NCBI RefSeq assembly: GCF_021530565.1
Contig: NZ_JAKGBI010000019.1
Span: forward strand, 62,001 to 126,000
Direction of reading: 5' to 3'
Source: Pseudoalteromonas sp. SMS1
Lineage (GTDB): Bacteria; Pseudomonadota; Gammaproteobacteria; Enterobacterales; Alteromonadaceae
DNA length: 64,000 nt
The translations under genes and the position numbers were made by a program. A model generated the notes under the pieces. The model was given only the letters and a program-made list of their open reading frames with translations. It did no database searches and had not been told where the DNA came from. This document shows positions 44,438 through 54,095 of the stretch, piece after piece (position 1 is the first letter of the stretch; each line of letters begins with the position of its first letter).

Positions 44438-44667
44438 AGAATTAAACTTCAATAAATTATGTTTTACATAATTCACCACCATCAAAAATCAGTGTAAATT
44501 TTTTGTTACACCAAAATATGATGGAAAACAACTCTCTACTCCCTACGGTTTAACAAAAGTAAGTGCTCTTACCAGTGGTTAATTTTCGCTCACCCCTTGA
44601 ACTTAAGGTGTATCTAAGATTATTTCTATTACTGCTTATTTTCAAGCTATTAAAGGAAAGATACATC

Positions 44668-46272
44668 ATGATAAAGGTTAAATTTTTACTCTCTGCAATT
44701 GCAGCCGTCAGTGTATATGGGCATGCAACCCCTGTTACTGACGTTACCCCAAGCGTCGTAGGAGGAATTGAAACACCAGCATATTCAAGACCATACCAAG
44801 TTGCACTGCTAATGAACGGTCGGCAAGGATGCGGCGGCACATTGATCAGCCCAAACTGGGTTTTGACCGCAGCCCACTGCCTAGATAGTGCTTCTACAAA
44901 CAGTCTAACAGTGCGTATTGGCGCCCACTCTATCAGCCGAGGAGATGGGCAAACCTTAAGGGTATCTCAGATTATTAATCACGAACGATGGCGTGGTGCG
45001 AATGGGATTCGTTCCGGCTATGATATTGCACTGCTCAAACTGGCCTCTCCCGCGCCAAGTCAGTACACACCAGCAAAACTCCCCACTACAGCCATTGAGT
45101 CTCAATATGCGAATGTCGGTGATTATGTAACGGTTTCTGGCTGGGGGCTTACTACCAATCGAGGACGCCCTAGCGATGTTTTACGAGAGGCAGAGTTACC
45201 TGTTATCAGCAATAGTAGCTGTAGCTCATTATTAAACTTTTCTATTCCTGGTTCTGTGATCTGCGGTGGTGGTGAAGGTGGCCGTTCAGCGTGTAACGGA
45301 GACAGTGGTGGTCCATATGCTGTCAAAGTCGGCAACGATTTCTATAGCATTGGCACAGTAAGTTGGGGGATAGCATGTCAGGGTGCGACTGCGTTTACAC
45401 GCACCACAAGCTATCTTGACTGGATTAAGCAAAAAACAGGGATTGGAGATATACCAACAGACAATCCACCCACTGCAAACTTTACATATTCAGTGAATGG
45501 CACCACAGTCAGTTTCACAAGCCAATCTAGTGACGACAATGGCATCACTCAGTATCAATGGCGTTTTGGACAAGGGAACGAAACATCTTCTGTACCCAAT
45601 CCAAGCTTTGACTACGGCGGAACAGGTAACTTCAATGTTTCATTGACAGTAACAGATACCAACAATCAAACGGATACGATATCAAAAGTCGTGAACGTAG
45701 GTACGCCTCCGAATTGCGCACCAACTTGGGATGCTCAAAAAAGCTATGCACCTGGAGAGCAAGTGTCATTCAATGGTGCTGTCTATGAGGCTATATGGTG
45801 GTCACAAGGCGCACAACCGGACCTGTATAGTAACGTTTGGCGTAAAGGCGCTGATTGTGATGGTTCGAACGACGTGAAAGCGGATTTCTCTTTTTCCACT
45901 AGTGGATTAAGCGTCTCACTTCAGAACACAAGTACGGGCAGTTCGAGTGTATCATGGAACTTTGGCGATGGTACATCCAGTACAGAGCATTCCCCCAAAC
46001 ATACGTATAGGCAATCTGGGCAATACACCATCACGTTAGTTGCCAGCGATAGAGATGGCAACTCAGACAGTATAAGTAAAACAGTCACAGTGAACGACGA
46101 TTCAACTGGTTGTAATGGGCTACCAGCTTGGTCACCAAGTGCTGTCTATCTAAAAGGTGACAGTGTCGCTCATAATAACAATGTATATGAAGCGAACTGG
46201 TGGGTACAGGGTGAAGATCCAGCTCAATCCGGCCCTTGGGGTCCATGGAAGCACTTAGGTGCATGTAACTAA
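44668..46272 (+). CDS. Secreted chymotrypsin-fold serine protease with PKD and chitin-binding modules
   Basis: 534 residues from the ATG at 44668, which has AAAGGAAAG upstream. Signal peptide to about 20, short propeptide, then the catalytic domain starting VVGG (30-33). Triad: H70 in LTAAHC, D119 in YDIALLKL, S213 in CNGDSGGP. The residue equivalent to position 189 is Ser207, not Asp, so specificity is chymotrypsin-like rather than trypsin-like. After it come PKD (about 275-352), CBM5/12 (about 356-398), a second PKD (about 405-482) and a second CBM5/12 (about 487-534), which should anchor it to chitin. No basic residue precedes VVGG, so activation is not by trypsin. Confidence 0.92.
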   Translation: MIKVKFLLSAIAAVSVYGHATPVTDVTPSVVGGIETPAYSRPYQVALLMNGRQGCGGTLISPNWVLTAAHCLDSASTNSLTVRIGAHSISRGDGQTLRVSQIINHERWRGANGIRSGYDIALLKLASPAPSQYTPAKLPTTAIESQYANVGDYVTVSGWGLTTNRGRPSDVLREAELPVISNSSCSSLLNFSIPGSVICGGGEGGRSACNGDSGGPYAVKVGNDFYSIGTVSWGIACQGATAFTRTTSYLDWIKQKTGIGDIPTDNPPTANFTYSVNGTTVSFTSQSSDDNGITQYQWRFGQGNETSSVPNPSFDYGGTGNFNVSLTVTDTNNQTDTISKVVNVGTPPNCAPTWDAQKSYAPGEQVSFNGAVYEAIWWSQGAQPDLYSNVWRKGADCDGSNDVKADFSFSTSGLSVSLQNTSTGSSSVSWNFGDGTSSTEHSPKHTYRQSGQYTITLVASDRDGNSDSISKTVTVNDDSTGCNGLPAWSPSAVYLKGDSVAHNNNVYEANWWVQGEDPAQSGPWGPWKHLGACN

Positions 46273-46363
46273 TATAAGTACAAATTAATTCACTGAATAC
46301 TTTAAAAACCCTTCAGTCCCATGTAATCTAAGGAAAAATGTGAAAGAGAACGTTTTTTAGAGC

Positions 46364-47563
46364 ATGGGACTGAATCAAGAAGAAAAGACTGAGTTAACTC
46401 GCTTGGGTGAACGCATACAAAAAACGTTTATTGCTGTCCAAGCGAGTTTGGACAACAGTGCGCACTCCATTGGCGGATTTTCAAAGTTTCTGGATTATAA
46501 TCGCTCAAATAGCCAACGTTTTTTTGCAGCCTGCAAAGCAAGTAATGGGCTAAAGGTATTAATTGAGCTGCCCGGCACACAAGCACTCTCGCTTTTAATA
46601 GAAAAAGTAACACCATATTTATCAGCCTCTTTATTAGGCCAGCTAAATCAAGTGGTAACCTTGTTTAGCCAGTGTTTGAGAAGGCATGCCAAAAGCCATG
46701 CTCAACTCAAGCGCTTAATCTTAGATGAAATAAAAACCCCCCAAATTCACCCTCAAGAGCAAGACAAAAAAGCACAATTGTATTATGCAGCGAAAGCGCT
46801 CTTAAAATTCAGTGTTGATGAAGTTTTTTGTATCTATATTTTGCGTCAGAATAAGAACGATCCAAGGTACTTACAAGAAACAGCACTGATTAGTAAATCG
46901 GGCATTCAGAGAGAGCCGGGGGCAGTGCCATTTGTACAGTTTTACACTCACCCACACCCTGATGACTTCGAACCCCCACTTAATATTACGCATCAAAGTA
47001 AACTCGATTCGCAAGCATTTACGTTAGGTGTATCTAAAGAGCATTCGACAACCGGATTTCTTGCCTCCTTTAGTACATACTCTCCCAGCAATTCAGGGCT
47101 TGTTTTCGACCCTTTACCTAAACACAACTGCGATGTCACCTTTGTGTTTAATAACCCAGATGAGGTGGTGAACCCGCTCAATCAGAATAGTCCTTGCAGT
47201 TCTACGAGCCTATCAATAAAAAACCCTGTCAAAAAACTCACCATGATGGTACTGCTAGAAAAACAAATAGATCGTTGTAGCACAGTGAATATCGGCTGTT
47301 ACCACAACAATCAAAAAGTAGAAGAAGGTAAATTAAGAGCAAGCGATATGTGGACAGAACGATTTCCTGAATTTCCGAACCTTAGCGTCACGTCTGTAGA
47401 AAACAATTTTGCCCATATTCAGCTAGACCAAAAACAAGTCGACAAGCTGAGATACTTATTAGAGGTGAGCGATACCAATATAGAAGACTTCATCTGTTAC
47501 ATGACAAACGTCGATTTTCCAATTTGGTCAAGTACTTATAGAATTTACTTCGAACATCAATAA
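46364..47563 (+). CDS. Protein of unknown function (399 aa)
   Basis: I do not recognise this family. It has no signal peptide or membrane segment. The N-terminal 65 residues (ERIQKTFIAVQASL, IGGFSKFLDYNRSNSQRFFAAC) look helical and could hold a DNA-binding helix-turn-helix; the C-terminal part looks mixed alpha/beta. The ATG at 46364 has a weak purine site. The gene ends exactly where the iron-sulfur photolyase gene ends on the opposite strand (zero spacer). Confidence 0.6.
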   Translation: MGLNQEEKTELTRLGERIQKTFIAVQASLDNSAHSIGGFSKFLDYNRSNSQRFFAACKASNGLKVLIELPGTQALSLLIEKVTPYLSASLLGQLNQVVTLFSQCLRRHAKSHAQLKRLILDEIKTPQIHPQEQDKKAQLYYAAKALLKFSVDEVFCIYILRQNKNDPRYLQETALISKSGIQREPGAVPFVQFYTHPHPDDFEPPLNITHQSKLDSQAFTLGVSKEHSTTGFLASFSTYSPSNSGLVFDPLPKHNCDVTFVFNNPDEVVNPLNQNSPCSSTSLSIKNPVKKLTMMVLLEKQIDRCSTVNIGCYHNNQKVEEGKLRASDMWTERFPEFPNLSVTSVENNFAHIQLDQKQVDKLRYLLEVSDTNIEDFICYMTNVDFPIWSSTYRIYFEHQ

Positions 47564-49135
47564 TTACAAATCATCTAAAGAGCCGAGGTAAAATCGTGCC
47601 TTTTCAAGGATGCTTTCTCTTTGCTCAGGCTGTTTTTTACGCCAGCTTGCGTAAATCATCTTATTGCGTGGGTTATTTGAAAATTTCTCTTCATTTTCGC
47701 TCATAAAATGCCAGTATAACGAGTTCATTGGACATGCTTTATGACCATCGACAGATTTGATGTCGTATTGACAATCAGCGCAATAGTCACTCATTTTATT
47801 GATGTAGTTCCCGCTTGATGCATACGCTTTTGACCCAACTATGCCACCATCAGCGAACTGGCTCATACCTCTTGTGTTTGGCATTTCGACCCACTCTATA
47901 GCATCTATGTAAACACCTAGGTACCAATCATCTACGTGTTTTGGGTCAATACCAGCTATTAAACAAAAATTACCTGTTACCATCAGTCTTTGTATATGGT
48001 GAGCATAGGCATAATCTAGAGATTGTTTAACGGCGTGTTTTTGGCAATTCATTTTTGTTTCGCCGCTCCAAAACCAATGCGGTAAATTGCGCTTTGCTTG
48101 GAGTTCATTTAGCTGTGCATATTCAGGCATATTCACCCAATAAATGCCACGCACAAATTCTCGCCAACCTATAATCTGGCGAACAAATCCCTCAATCTGC
48201 GCAATATCAATCTCATTTGCGTGGTTATGATAGTAACTAATAACGGTATCAACGACATAGGCGGGGCTGATTATTTTGCTATTTAACGCAAATGACAACC
48301 TAGAGTGATACAGACTCCATTGCTTTTTAGTATACAGGTCATCCGCTTTGCAGGTCATCGCATCTTGAAAAAAACCAAATTTTGACAGCTGTGTCTCGCA
48401 AAATGCCCTCACCAGCTCCCTCGCCTGCTGTCTATTTACCGGCCAAAGTAGCTGTGCATGATATGCTCCAAATGTGTCTACTTTATGCCGTTTAAGCCGC
48501 TTTTCAATTTCACTGACATCATTGTCAAACATCAAAGGTTCGGGGATGATAGATAAATCTTTTTGCTTCAGTTTGTTTCGGTTATTACTGTCGTAATTCC
48601 ATTCACCACCAATAGGCTGACCTTCTTCCATTAAAACATTAAACCGTGTTCGCATTTTTCTGTAAAATGCTTCTAACCGATGTTTTTTTCCTCGGGTGAA
48701 GTAACGACTTATCTCGTTGTCAGAAAGGTAAAAGTGCTCTGTTTCATATACATTTGAGGCAACTTTTATTTCATTTTGAAAATCACTCAATTGACAACGG
48801 AGTCTGTATTCATCCGGTAATTGGTATTCAAACAACGTGATATGATGTTTCTCTATTAGATCTGCCAATAAGCTAGGTAGATGGGAAAAATGCTGTGTCT
48901 CATCCAACGTTAAATATGTGACATGATGCCCCGCTTTCGATAATGCTTGACTAAAAGCATGCATGGCAGCAAAAAACGCGCAAACTTTCTGCACATGGTG
49001 TTTTACGTAACTTGTTTCTTGGTGTAACTCCGCTATCACGTATAAGGTGTCATCATTTTTACAAGTATACCAAGAGTGACTAGCATTCAACTGATCGCCC
49101 AGTATTAGCCGCAGTGTTTTATAGGCATGCACCAT
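47564..49135 (-). CDS. Iron-sulfur bacterial cryptochrome/photolyase (FeS-BCP, PhrB-like)
   Basis: A 523-residue member of the family that includes Agrobacterium PhrB, a (6-4) photolyase with FAD, a lumazine cofactor and a [4Fe-4S] cluster. RLILGDQLNASHSW at the start and the FAD-binding C-terminal half (EGFVRQIIGWREFVRG, MVTGNFCLIAGIDPKHV) fit. Cluster cysteines are visible in YCADCQYD, in KACPMNSLYWHF, and one more upstream. Start ATG 49135 is 3 bases after the DUF2256 stop, so it is translationally linked. Last gene of a four-gene minus-strand operon. Confidence 0.9.
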   Translation of the reverse strand: MVHAYKTLRLILGDQLNASHSWYTCKNDDTLYVIAELHQETSYVKHHVQKVCAFFAAMHAFSQALSKAGHHVTYLTLDETQHFSHLPSLLADLIEKHHITLFEYQLPDEYRLRCQLSDFQNEIKVASNVYETEHFYLSDNEISRYFTRGKKHRLEAFYRKMRTRFNVLMEEGQPIGGEWNYDSNNRNKLKQKDLSIIPEPLMFDNDVSEIEKRLKRHKVDTFGAYHAQLLWPVNRQQARELVRAFCETQLSKFGFFQDAMTCKADDLYTKKQWSLYHSRLSFALNSKIISPAYVVDTVISYYHNHANEIDIAQIEGFVRQIIGWREFVRGIYWVNMPEYAQLNELQAKRNLPHWFWSGETKMNCQKHAVKQSLDYAYAHHIQRLMVTGNFCLIAGIDPKHVDDWYLGVYIDAIEWVEMPNTRGMSQFADGGIVGSKAYASSGNYINKMSDYCADCQYDIKSVDGHKACPMNSLYWHFMSENEEKFSNNPRNKMIYASWRKKQPEQRESILEKARFYLGSLDDL

Positions 49136-49138
49136 TAC

Positions 49139-49282
49139 TTATTCCCCTTTTTTACGCTTCGAAGCACACCGCTTAGAGCAATACTTCACGTTTTCCCAAT
49201 CTCTTTGCCACTTTTTTCGCCAGGTAAACGATTTTTGGCAAACGACACACTCTTTCGTTGGTAAATTAAGCTTTTTATGCAT
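49139..49282 (-). CDS. DUF2256 zinc-ribbon protein
   Basis: A 47-residue basic protein with two CxxC-type pairs: C12/C15 in ECVVCQKSF and C35/C39 in YCSKRCASKRKK. W21, W25 and W29 lie between. This is the DUF2256 pattern, a family commonly next to photolyases. It starts 5 bases after the stop of the upstream photolyase-like gene and ends 3 bases before the FeS photolyase start. Function unknown; a nucleic-acid-binding or cofactor-related role is only a guess. Confidence 0.85.
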   Translation of the reverse strand: MHKKLNLPTKECVVCQKSFTWRKKWQRDWENVKYCSKRCASKRKKGE

Positions 49283-49287
49283 GGTGG

Positions 49288-50736
49288 TTACCTAACATGA
49301 ACAGACAATACGCGTTTGGACTCACGAGCAACGTCTGCGCGCTTTTTCCATTGCCACAATAATGCCTGTGCTTTTGTATAGCTATCTTTGAGGTCCACTA
49401 CGGGCAAGGGATAATCAACCCCCAACTCAATCCCATACATCATCTGCTCCATCTCGGTTAGCGACCAGGGGCTGTGTACAAGCGGTGCTGGGACGTTTGC
49501 AAGTTCTGGAACCCACTTTTTAACAAACTGGCCTGTTGGGTCTTTGTCTTCTCCCTGTTTAACTGGATTGTAGATGCGAATCGTGTTGATGCCAGTCACT
49601 CCGGCCTGCATTTGGAATTGGCTATAGTGGATGCCTGGTTCAAAATCCAGAAATACCCTTGCTAAATGGGTCACACCTGCGCGCCAATCTATCGCTAAAT
49701 GATGGCATAAGAAGCTGACTAACATCGCTCTCATACGAAAATTAAGGTAACCCGTTGCAATCAAACTTCTCATACATGCATCAACCATCGGCACACCAGT
49801 ATGCCCACTTTTCCATGCTTCCAGCCTTTGTTGCCCTTCTTTGCCCGTCACTCTTGGCATTTTCTCGTAAGCACGATTGACACACCTAAACTCCATGTCA
49901 CATTCACTTTCGAATTTTTGGATAAAATGGCAGTGCCAATGCAGCCTTGAGGTAAATGCAACCAACGACCTTCGCCAATGTGGCTTATTCCAATTTTTGA
50001 ACACTTGTTGATAGACCTGACGTAAACTTAGGTTGCCCCACGCAAGATAAGTAGACAGCCTTGAGCAATGTTGCAGTGCGGTGTCAGGGTTGGACAAAGA
50101 AAAAGCGTACTCTCTGCCTCTGACGTCAAAGAAAGAGTTGAGTGTTTGCCACCCGAGACTTTCTCCACCCGCTTGAAAAACGCTACAATCTTGAGATTGA
50201 ATAAAAAACTGCAAATCCACATGATTCGTCAACATTTCCTTTTGCGTAAAAAAACGCATATGTTCGATGTCAGCATTTAAAGTTTTGCTTCGCATCACCG
50301 CTTGCCAGTTTTCATCCCAGTTAGTTCTATTCTGGAGCCCTCTGATGACAGCACCGTGCGGAAATTCATGCCACGTAATATTTTTTGAGCTACACCATTT
50401 TGCAACCTGCTTATCCCGCGCATAGGTGTACCCTAACCCAACCTCCTGATGACTATAAATCTCTGCAATTTCGATAACTTGGCTCAATTGTTCAAGCACC
50501 TCTAGGCAATCACCATATGCACAATACAAAGCGCCGTCAGGAAGCCGCATTTTGATATCTACCAAAGACTGTGCAATAAATGTTAAATGCCGCTTAGAAG
50601 TGTGTTTGTCGCGCAAAACGGTCGGCTCAAAACAGTACATTAGAAGAACAGGGTTACCATTCGTAGCGGCATGGAACAAAGCCTGATTGTCAGCCAATCT
50701 CAAGTCTCTTTTCAACCACACTAGATTAACAGCCAC
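49288..50736 (-). CDS. Cryptochrome/deoxyribodipyrimidine photolyase family protein
   Basis: 482 residues. The N-terminal antenna-binding domain opens VNLVWLKRDLRLADNQALF, and the C-terminal FAD-binding domain contains WKSGHTGVPMVDACMRSL, NFRMRAMLVSF and TGINTIRIYNP. Position, length and motifs suit a class I-like photolyase/cryptochrome; whether it repairs CPDs or senses light is not evident. Starts 4 bases after the CRY-DASH stop. Confidence 0.88.
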   Translation of the reverse strand: MAVNLVWLKRDLRLADNQALFHAATNGNPVLLMYCFEPTVLRDKHTSKRHLTFIAQSLVDIKMRLPDGALYCAYGDCLEVLEQLSQVIEIAEIYSHQEVGLGYTYARDKQVAKWCSSKNITWHEFPHGAVIRGLQNRTNWDENWQAVMRSKTLNADIEHMRFFTQKEMLTNHVDLQFFIQSQDCSVFQAGGESLGWQTLNSFFDVRGREYAFSLSNPDTALQHCSRLSTYLAWGNLSLRQVYQQVFKNWNKPHWRRSLVAFTSRLHWHCHFIQKFESECDMEFRCVNRAYEKMPRVTGKEGQQRLEAWKSGHTGVPMVDACMRSLIATGYLNFRMRAMLVSFLCHHLAIDWRAGVTHLARVFLDFEPGIHYSQFQMQAGVTGINTIRIYNPVKQGEDKDPTGQFVKKWVPELANVPAPLVHSPWSLTEMEQMMYGIELGVDYPLPVVDLKDSYTKAQALLWQWKKRADVARESKRVLSVHVR

Positions 50737-50740
50737 GCCA

Positions 50741-52063
50741 TTACCCTTCTTGAGGCCAATCGACCATATCTACTTCGCTGCTGACTACTGGCTCATTTGA
50801 CAGCCACTTACGAGTAAACTCTCCTCTTGGGTCATAAAATTGAGTTTGCTTGTCGATGTTAAAGTGCCTCCCGCCCCTTGGATCGTCACCAACCCCTGCT
50901 ATATACTGCCAATTCCCCCAATTTGAAGCGACGTCATGGTCTATTAACTGTTGCTGAAAGTAAGCGGCGCCATAGCGCCAATCAACTTGAAACTCATTGA
51001 CCAAGCAACTCGCCACTATTTGTCTTCCGCGATTTGACATGTAGCCTGTCGCATTGAGCTCTCGCATTAGGGCATTCACTAATGCAAAGGGGGTTTCTCC
51101 ATTGCACCAACTCAGAAACCGCTGTGGATAGTATGTTGTTAAAGGACGTTTGTGTGTTTCTCCAGAAAACGCGAACAATTTGCTGCCTTTTATCATCGCC
51201 TTGTGATGAAAAAACTCTCTCCACAGCAATTCGAAAAAAATCCAATAGGTTGAGTCATTTGCGCCATGTTTGTGTTCATAACACTTCAAACTTTCTACTA
51301 TCTGCCTTGGCGATATATTGCCCAGCGCGAGATAGGGACTAAATTTAGTTGAGTTGTCGTATCCATCTAGTTCATTGCGTGTTTCTTTGTAACGCGATGC
51401 AGCTTCACCTGAGAAATAGCTTTCTATCGCATTCAGCGCTTCTAACTCCCCGCCTCTAAAATTTGAGGCGACACCGTGCTCAGAATGCCCAGCTCTAAAT
51501 TCCCAGCTCCTTAACTCGACTGTTTTACTATTTACTGGCATGGGAAGCGTGTCAGAGAGCACACTATCAACTGGCTCGTACACAACAGTGTGTGCCGTTT
51601 TCTTACGAAACTTAGAAAATGAGCCAGTCAGCGCATTACTGTCTATTTGTTTATGACCAAACAATAAATTATTGTTTTGAGATATAAATCGTATTTTAGG
51701 AAGCTGCTCGGTCAGTTTTTGTAGACCTTTCCTCTCATAAAATCCAGTAGAATTATGACAACCAATTACATCGATACTCAACGTATGGACTATCTCTTTT
51801 ACAACATCGTTGGGCTTTCCTCTTAGCACGAGCAACTCATACCCGAGCTGCTGCAACTGCTCTGACAAATCTAACAAAGACTCCTTTATAAACTGTAATT
51901 TGCAGGTGCCCAGCTGTGCATGATTATAATTAGTAGGCTTCAATAAACGTTCATCTAACACATAAACAAATAAAACCTCATCGCACGCGTACAGTGTGGC
52001 ATTTAACGAAATATTGTCTTGTAAGCGAAGATCGTCTGTAAACCAGTAGAGGCCCGTTTTCAT
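50741..52063 (-). CDS. DASH-type cryptochrome
   Basis: 440 residues. DASH hallmarks include LYWFTDDLRLQDN, ELLWREFFHHKAM, and the C-terminal SNWGNWQYIAGVGDDPRGGRHFN. Family members bind FAD and MTHF and repair single-stranded CPDs. First gene of the operon. Promoter region lies in 52064-52170 but no clear box was found. Confidence 0.93.
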   Translation of the reverse strand: MKTGLYWFTDDLRLQDNISLNATLYACDEVLFVYVLDERLLKPTNYNHAQLGTCKLQFIKESLLDLSEQLQQLGYELLVLRGKPNDVVKEIVHTLSIDVIGCHNSTGFYERKGLQKLTEQLPKIRFISQNNNLLFGHKQIDSNALTGSFSKFRKKTAHTVVYEPVDSVLSDTLPMPVNSKTVELRSWEFRAGHSEHGVASNFRGGELEALNAIESYFSGEAASRYKETRNELDGYDNSTKFSPYLALGNISPRQIVESLKCYEHKHGANDSTYWIFFELLWREFFHHKAMIKGSKLFAFSGETHKRPLTTYYPQRFLSWCNGETPFALVNALMRELNATGYMSNRGRQIVASCLVNEFQVDWRYGAAYFQQQLIDHDVASNWGNWQYIAGVGDDPRGGRHFNIDKQTQFYDPRGEFTRKWLSNEPVVSSEVDMVDWPQEG

Positions 52064-52170
52064 TACTCAGCCATACCCTTTTTGATAAACCTATTGAACA
52101 ATGCTCAATACGTAAAAAAAGCGTGTTTAGATTAGTTGCTGACGAAAATTGAAGAAATGCACAGAAGTGA

Positions 52171-52203
52171 AAATGCCAGTACGCCCTATCACATACTGGC
52201 ATT
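52171..52203 (-). terminator. Terminator of pyrF
   Basis: AATGCCAGTA/TACTGGCATT (52172-52181 and 52194-52203), followed by TTTTC on the minus strand, 14 bases beyond the pyrF stop. Confidence 0.75.
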
Positions 52204-52217
52204 ATATAAAGATATGA

Positions 52218-52922
52218 TTAAGCGATACTTGAGTTAATTGCTCTGAGTGCTTGTGCGGGGTTATCAGCCTGAGTAATTGGACGACCAACAACTAAATAAT
52301 CACTGCCCGCTGCAATTGCTTTTTCGGGCGTCATGATGCGCTTTTGATCTCCTGCATCGCTGCCCGCAGGGCGAATGCCAGGTGTAATTAATTTAAATTC
52401 AGTACCCAGCTCCGCTTTTAAAGTCTCAGCTTCTTGCGCAGAACAAACAACACCATCAAGACCTGATTCTTTAGCAAGCTTAGCCAAGTAAAGAACTTGT
52501 TCTTGAGGTGTTTTCTCAACACCTAACTTGCTCAACTGAGCCTGATCCATGCTGGTTAAAACAGTAACAGCAATCAACAGAGGGGCTTTTTCACCGTACT
52601 GAGCTAGGGCTTGTTTAGCCTTACTCATCATTTCTGTTCCACCACTGGCATGCACATTCACCATCCATACGCCCAATTCAGCGGCAGCAGTCACTGCTTT
52701 AGCGACCGTGTTTGGAATATCATGAAATTTCAAGTCTAGAAAAACGTCAAAACCAAGGTCGACAAGCTTTTTTACGAATTGAGGCCCAAAGTAGGTAAAC
52801 ATCTCTTTGCCAACTTTAAGACGACACTCATTTGGAGACAGCTGAGAAACAAATTCTAATGCCGCACCTTCGTCATCATAATCCAACGCAATTAGCACTT
52901 TTTTTAGTTCAATGTTTGACAT
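52218..52922 (-). CDS. pyrF: Orotidine 5'-phosphate decarboxylase
   Basis: Final step of UMP synthesis. 234 residues from the ATG at 52922 (AAGG upstream); the longer frame starts at a TTG. Catalytic DLKFHDIPNT (Asp-x-Lys-x-x-Asp), TPGIRPAGSDAGDQKR phosphate-binding loop and VVGRPITQA. Downstream of lapB in the same direction, as in Escherichia coli. Confidence 0.96.
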   Translation of the reverse strand: MSNIELKKVLIALDYDDEGAALEFVSQLSPNECRLKVGKEMFTYFGPQFVKKLVDLGFDVFLDLKFHDIPNTVAKAVTAAAELGVWMVNVHASGGTEMMSKAKQALAQYGEKAPLLIAVTVLTSMDQAQLSKLGVEKTPQEQVLYLAKLAKESGLDGVVCSAQEAETLKAELGTEFKLITPGIRPAGSDAGDQKRIMTPEKAIAAGSDYLVVGRPITQADNPAQALRAINSSIA

Positions 52923-52958
52923 AATTACCTTACTTTTGTTCAAAAGAGTCAATGAATA

Positions 52959-54095
52959 TTAGTATCCATCTAAACCACGATTAGGAACGACCGACTCCCA
53001 TGTTTTACAAGATGGGCACAACCAGTATAGCTTATGGCTGGTAAAGCCACATTTATGACACTGGTAGTCGGGTTTCGTCGCGATGTATGAAGTAACCAAG
53101 TGATCAATTTCACTCAGTACATCCTGTATTTTAGCGTTTTTAGAACTTAGCAATTGGAGCAAGTAACTAAAGCCTCTAATAGATGGCTCTCTTTTCAAGC
53201 TATCTGTTAGAAACTCTATGGCCGCCATGGTATCCCCTGCTTCAACAAGTCCTTGGCAATGCTTAATTTTGACAGTCACGCCACTAGTTGGTAATAACTC
53301 TTCAATTAATTCGTAATACTCAAGCGCAATATTCAAAGATTTATAGCAGGTTTGTAGATCATTAATGACAAGGGGGGAAATTTGTGGGTATTCTGAAAGC
53401 AATTTGCGCCAATAGTAAATCGCTTTTACATTGTCTTGTCGATTATAAGCATCTAAACCTAACTCATAAAGTGGCCTAATGGCCTGATGAGCCAATTTGG
53501 TTGCTTTATCGAATAAAAGTAGGTCACATGAGTCTAATGCAGCTTCGCAATAAAAATTGGCAATTGCTGAACAACTGTTCTTATCAACAAATAGATCTGA
53601 ATAAGCCTCATACATGTTGATTCCCTTCTCCCAATCTCGCGTTTGAGAGTAAAGTTGAATTATTGGCTCTCGCGCGTCTTCAAAGCCCGCTTTGATAAGT
53701 ACAACAAGGTTAGATTCGGCACTATCAAGTAGTCCAGCCATCACATAATCTTGCGCTAACTCCAGTCGACAAGACTTAACTAGTTCAGTGTCTAAGTTAG
53801 GTTGCTCGATAAGTAATTCATGAATTTTAATTGCTCTATCTAACTCCCCACGCTTTCTAAACAACGTCGCAAGAGTCAAATAATGCTCAACAGAGTCTGC
53901 GGAGACTTCGAGTAGTTGAATCAGGTGCTCAAGTCCTTGGTCTTCTTCACGATCTAGAAGAAATTTTAGGCCTTTGCTATATTCGGATGTGATTTTTCTA
54001 TTTTGCTCGTGCGCTAAATTTTTAGCACTATTTTTGCCCATTACATAACCATAGGCTGCAGCAACAGGAAGCAACAAGAACAAAAGCTCTATCAT
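52959..54095 (-). CDS. lapB: LPS assembly protein LapB
   Basis: 378 residues. An N-terminal membrane anchor (about 1-20) is followed by TPR repeats and a rubredoxin-type C-terminal zinc domain, CHKCG and CPSC near 345-370. LapB links the protease FtsH to LpxC to balance lipopolysaccharide synthesis. Start overlaps the lapA stop (ATGA). Confidence 0.93.
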   Translation of the reverse strand: MIELLFLLLPVAAAYGYVMGKNSAKNLAHEQNRKITSEYSKGLKFLLDREEDQGLEHLIQLLEVSADSVEHYLTLATLFRKRGELDRAIKIHELLIEQPNLDTELVKSCRLELAQDYVMAGLLDSAESNLVVLIKAGFEDAREPIIQLYSQTRDWEKGINMYEAYSDLFVDKNSCSAIANFYCEAALDSCDLLLFDKATKLAHQAIRPLYELGLDAYNRQDNVKAIYYWRKLLSEYPQISPLVINDLQTCYKSLNIALEYYELIEELLPTSGVTVKIKHCQGLVEAGDTMAAIEFLTDSLKREPSIRGFSYLLQLLSSKNAKIQDVLSEIDHLVTSYIATKPDYQCHKCGFTSHKLYWLCPSCKTWESVVPNRGLDGY

